Source: Pradoshia sp. D12 (GTDB lineage Bacteria > Bacillota > Bacilli > Bacillales > Pradoshiaceae). Taken from it: DNA of 64,000 nt. The stretch's first letter is position 1, and every line of letters starts with the position of its first letter. Under the pieces are notes generated by a model. It saw only the letters and a program-made list of their open reading frames with translations, ran no database searches and was not told where the DNA came from. The stretch is from NCBI RefSeq assembly GCF_008935075.1, contig NZ_CP044545.1, forward strand, positions 3,723,587-3,787,586, read 5' to 3'. The translations under genes and the position numbers were made by a program. Positions 62,993-64,000 of the stretch are shown here, piece by piece.

Positions 62993-64000
62993 TTAGCCCA
63001 TCAAATGCTTACTGATTACTATTCGTTGGATTTCGCTTGTACCTTCGTATATTTCTGTCACCTTTGCATCCCTGAAATAACGTTCTACTGGGTATTCCTC
63101 GGTATAGCCATAGCCTCCAAAAACCTGGATTGCTTCGGTCGCCACTTCAACTGCCGTACGCGAGGCAAACAGCTTTGCCATGGATGCCTCCTTTGTACAA
63201 GGCTGATTCGAACTTTTTAAAGCAGCTGCCTGATAAACCAGTAATTTTGAAGCCTCAACCATTGTCCCCATATCGGCGAGCTTAAAGCCTATTCCCTGCT
63301 GAGCAGAGATTGGTTTCCCAAATTGGCTGCGATTCTTTGCATATTGGACAGCATGCTGAAAAGCCCCTTCCGCTATTCCAAGTGCCTGTGCTGCAATCCC
63401 AATCCGCCCTGTATTCAGGTTATTCAGCGCGATGGACATTCCCTGTCCTTCTTCCCCTAGCAGATTCTCGGCCGGTACTCTCATATCCTCAAAGATGAGC
63501 TGAACTGTTCTTGATCCATGCAAGCCCATTTTATTTTCATCCTTGCCGATGATAAGTCCGGGCGTGTCTTTGTCTACAATAAAAGCGCTGATTCCCTTAT
63601 TTCTCTTAGAAGGATCCGTAGAGGCAAAAACAATATAGACATCTGCCTCACCGCCATTCGTGATAAATATTTTTGAACCATTGACGATATACTCCCCATT
63701 TTTTCTTACAGCTCTTGATTTCAGGGAGCCTGCATCTGATCCGGCACTTGGTTCAGTTAGACAGAAAGCACCCAGATATTCGCCACTTGCAAGCTTCGGT
63801 ATATACGCCTTTTTTTGTTCTTCATTACCAAAATTCAAAATCGGGTAGGTTCCAACAGATGTATGGACGGATAAAATCACGCCGACTGTCGGACTTATTT
63901 TCGATATTTCATGTATCGCTGTAATGTAGGAGATATAATCCATTCCGGCCCCGCCATATGACTCCGGTATCGGAATCCCCATCAGTCCAAGCTCCGCCAT
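62993..64000 (-). CDS. Acyl-CoA dehydrogenase, 5' end outside window
   Basis: At least 335 residues of a second acyl-CoA dehydrogenase, with [31 protein letters not shown] and the catalytic-Glu segment [20 protein letters not shown]. The frame runs to the window edge; about 40 N-terminal residues present in the neighbouring acdA are missing, so the gene starts beyond 64000. It is a paralogue of acdA, not a duplicate (clear divergence throughout). Confidence 0.92.
   Translation of the reverse strand: MAELGLMGIPIPESYGGAGMDYISYITAIHEISKISPTVGVILSVHTSVGTYPILNFGNEEQKKAYIPKLASGEYLGAFCLTEPSAGSDAGSLKSRAVRKNGEYIVNGSKIFITNGGEADVYIVFASTDPSKRNKGISAFIVDKDTPGLIIGKDENKMGLHGSRTVQLIFEDMRVPAENLLGEEGQGMSIALNNLNTGRIGIAAQALGIAEGAFQHAVQYAKNRSQFGKPISAQQGIGFKLADMGTMVEASKLLVYQAAALKSSNQPCTKEASMAKLFASRTAVEVATEAIQVFGGYGYTEEYPVERYFRDAKVTEIYEGTSEIQRIVISKHLMG

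Overview
The window is a chromosomal stretch of an endospore-forming, flagellated, low-GC member of the Bacillaceae. It carries sporulation genes (spoIIID, spoIIQ, spoIID, spoIIR, spo0F), Bacillus-type proteins (YwpF, YwmB, YwzB, YwlB, YwlC, YwlE, YwlG, YwjG, RpoE delta) and a gene order close to the B. subtilis ssbB-to-acdA arc. It differs from B. subtilis by carrying an 11-gene nuo operon next to the atp operon, icmF next to rpoE, and several families of intergenic repeats. Nearly all genes are on the minus strand, and no prophage, transposase, CRISPR array, tRNA or rRNA was seen.

Layout: 0.3-4.0 kb holds a competence-type SSB, ywpF, an Asn-rich lipoprotein, an SDR oxidoreductase and fabZ. 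4.0-4.55 kb is a structured repeat array. 4.6-6.7 kb holds an EpuA-like membrane protein and flhP/flhO. 6.8-7.4 kb is an 85-bp tandem repeat. 7.5-14.4 kb holds mbl, spoIIID, spoIIQ, spoIID, a previously uncalled 57-aa membrane peptide, a DnaA-box cluster, murAA, ywmB and ywzB. 14.6-25.4 kb is nuoABCDHIJKLMN, a complex I without the NADH-oxidising NuoEFG module and with a NuoC carrying a large Ala/Lys repeat extension. 25.6-25.9 kb holds a second 85-bp repeat locus. 26.0-32.9 kb is atpIBEFHAGDC. 33.3-36.3 kb holds a Vpr-like subtilisin and a degenerate M50-like membrane protein, placed between atpI and upp. 36.5-43.2 kb holds upp, glyA, ywlG, rpiB, ywlE, mntP, ywlC and ywlB, with a DnaA-box cluster at ywlC/ywlB. 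43.4-49.9 kb holds spoIIR, a DUF2500 protein, another structured repeat array, prmC, prfA, tdk, rpmE and rho. 50.3-57.4 kb holds murAB, tal, fbaA, spo0F, ywjG, pyrG and rpoE. 57.8-64.0 kb holds icmF, a TetR regulator and two acyl-CoA dehydrogenases, the last cut by the window end.

The functional themes are energy conversion (ATP synthase plus NuoEFG-less complex I), wall synthesis and shape (two MurA, Mbl), the sporulation programme, C1 and nucleotide metabolism (glyA, upp, tdk, pyrG), translation termination (prfA, prmC) and branched-chain/fatty acyl-CoA breakdown (icmF, acdA).

The most interesting signal is a family of about 110-190-nt modular, heavily base-paired elements at 4.0-4.55, 37.3-37.6 and 44.7-45.2 kb. 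Their stems show compensatory base changes between copies, and several short hairpins expose an AGGAN loop in the context CAGGA(U/C/A)G, the motif repeated in the CsrA-titrating RNA CsrB. The link to CsrA is inference. Other points of note are two DnaA-box clusters 31 kb apart, two related 85-bp tandem-repeat loci, and a pyrG leader with promoter, GGGC start and attenuator matching the B. subtilis reiterative-transcription switch.
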